From JAWOGN01 sp046496815 (GTDB lineage Bacteria; Desulfobacterota; DSM-4660; Desulfatiglandales; Desulfatiglandaceae), in NCBI GenBank assembly GCA_046496815.1, contig JAWOGN010000140.1, positions 1 to 5,355 on the forward strand: a DNA stretch of 5,355 nucleotides, written 5' to 3'. Shown piece by piece: positions 4,568-5,355 of this stretch. Numbering within the stretch: the first letter of the stretch is position 1; the number at the start of each line of letters is the position of its first letter. The translations under genes and the position numbers were made by a program. The notes below the pieces were generated by a model. It had not been told where the DNA came from. It saw only the letters and a list, made by a program, of their open reading frames with translations, and ran no database searches.

Positions 4568-5355
4568 TCACGAAACCTCCCTGAAATCCGCCACCTTTTG
4601 TTCCAGTGTGGCGGTCAATCCTGCGCGGAATTTTGGATCTCTGTAGAGCCTGGCGTCCGCATCCGCTTCCCGTTTCACGAAAGCCGCCTCATCGAAGTCG
4701 CCCGGCGTGTAGCTCGCGAAGAGATCCGAAAGCGCACGGACCGACTGGGGTGCCAGGGGCCTCCCCAGCTTTCGCATCTCCTCGGCGACCTCCCTGAGAG
4801 ACTTTCCCCGGATGGGGGCATAGGTCTCAGGGTCTCGCCGTTTCTTTACCTCCTCGGCGATTTCCGATTCCTCGGCAAGAGCGACCGGTTCTCTGATGAC
4901 CGGGATGTCTTCCACCGGGCATGTGGCGATTTGCAGTCCTTTGGGAAGCAGGACCGTGCCCGTTTCCTCATCGTGTCTTGCCAGGGCCTCCGCGTAGGCC
5001 GCCTTATCGGCCTTGGGATCTCCGATCCTGCTCATCCGGGGGAAAGGAAGCGGGATATCGACCACGGCATTGTAGATACCGATCGCGCTCAGCTGGTCCG
5101 CCTTGACCTCTTTGCCGGTCATGGCCATGTATTGTGCGTTCAAGCGCCCCGCCTTGATGATGGCCCTGGCCACGCCCGACCAGCCGGGCAGGAGGCCGAT
5201 CATGGCTTCGCTGAAACACATGCCGCTCCGGGAGTCTCCCACGAGGTAGTCGGACATCAGGGGAATCTCGGTCGAACCTCCGAAACGGGTGCCTCCGCCG
5301 CAGACGGCGACCGTGCGCAGGTGATGGGCCAGTGTTCTTACCTTTCCGTGAAGGG
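4568..5355 (-). CDS. enoyl-CoA hydratase/isomerase (crotonase) family protein, 5' end missing
   Basis: The frame is open to the right edge. The ATG at 5257 is internal, because codons upstream of it still encode the crotonase core. The visible 261 residues start LHGKVRTLAHHLRTVAVCGG. FGGSTE gives the oxyanion Gly (G26) and first acid (E29), and FSEAMIGLLPGWSG gives the second acid (E49), exactly 20 residues later as with E144 and E164 of rat crotonase. Both hydratase glutamates are thus kept, and MTGKEVKADQLSAIGIYNAVVD (78-99) is the usual next block. A charged stretch of about 80 residues (about 100-183) then intervenes before the C-terminal helices (LAPQSV, then FVKREADADARLYRDPKFRAG). Ordinary crotonases have only a short link there. 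Hydration of an enoyl-CoA is likely, but a hydrolase relative with an insertion, such as the ring-opening BamA type, is possible. About the first 100 residues lie outside. It is the most upstream visible gene of the operon and ends one base before gcdA starts. Confidence 0.82.
   Translation of the reverse strand, partial: LHGKVRTLAHHLRTVAVCGGGTRFGGSTEIPLMSDYLVGDSRSGMCFSEAMIGLLPGWSGVARAIIKAGRLNAQYMAMTGKEVKADQLSAIGIYNAVVDIPLPFPRMSRIGDPKADKAAYAEALARHDEETGTVLLPKGLQIATCPVEDIPVIREPVALAEESEIAEEVKKRRDPETYAPIRGKSLREVAEEMRKLGRPLAPQSVRALSDLFASYTPGDFDEAAFVKREADADARLYRDPKFRAGLTATLEQKVADFREVS
4576..4581 (-). promoter_or_regulatory. Shine-Dalgarno site of the gcdA-like gene, inside the upstream coding sequence
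   Basis: GGGAGG on the minus strand lies 9 nt before ATG 4566 and within the last codons of the crotonase gene, whose TGA is 4570-4568. One base separates stop and start, implying co-transcription and probable translational coupling. Confidence 0.8.

Noticed and set aside
4568..5257. Taking ATG 5257 as the true start of the crotonase gene
   Set aside because: Codons upstream of it still encode the conserved CGGG...FGGSTE block with the oxyanion Gly and first catalytic Glu, so the Met is internal and the gene is cut by the window edge.

Overview
This 5.4-kb window looks like part of a bacterial catabolic region for CoA-thioester carboxylic acids. The best-recognised gene encodes a close homologue of the carboxyltransferase (alpha) subunit of biotin-dependent, Na+-pumping glutaconyl-CoA decarboxylase (GcdA). 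That enzyme is typical of anaerobes that ferment glutamate or degrade benzoate and glutarate. GcdA, CoA-lyase relatives, a crotonase and a GlcD-type oxidase together, plus a REP-like palindromic intergenic repeat, fit an anaerobic, probably deltaproteobacterial (Desulfobacterota) sulfate reducer or syntroph. The taxonomic call is inference; no marker gene is present.

Layout. (1) Positions 1-116, minus strand: first 38 codons of a GlcD-like FAD-linked oxidase that runs off the left edge. (2) Positions 117-395: a divergent control region. It holds a good sigma70-type promoter facing left, a structured leader and Shine-Dalgarno (SD) site facing right, and only weak candidates for the rightward promoter. 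(3) Positions 396-1352, plus strand: a 318-residue HMG-CoA-lyase-like enzyme of the DRE-TIM family. (4) Positions 1353-1641: the gap between two convergent genes, occupied by a non-coding palindromic repeat of about 150 bp with 15-bp perfect inverted termini and extra repeat copies. (5) Positions 1642-5355, minus strand: a tightly packed three-gene operon read right to left. Its order is crotonase-family protein (5' end missing), then GcdA-like carboxyltransferase, then a second, quite different 390-residue DRE-TIM lyase-like protein. The gaps are 1 and 12 nt, and each downstream gene has its own SD overlapping or touching the preceding coding sequence.

How they may work together. GcdA-type proteins move the distal carboxyl of glutaconyl-CoA (or a close analogue) onto biotin. 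Crotonases hydrate the resulting or preceding enoyl-CoA. HMG-CoA-lyase-like enzymes cleave beta-hydroxy-acyl-CoA bonds. One reading is a glutaconyl-CoA or 3-methylglutaconyl-CoA / HMG-CoA type route, as in glutarate, benzoate or leucine/isovalerate breakdown. However, neither lyase has an orthodox HMG-CoA lyase active site: the first has Glu for Asp in the Arg-Asp motif, and the second lacks the catalytic Cys and has a longer active-site loop. The crotonase carries an insertion of about 75-85 residues. The actual substrate is therefore open, and these departures are the most interesting content of the window. The biotin carrier and membrane decarboxylase subunits are not present here.
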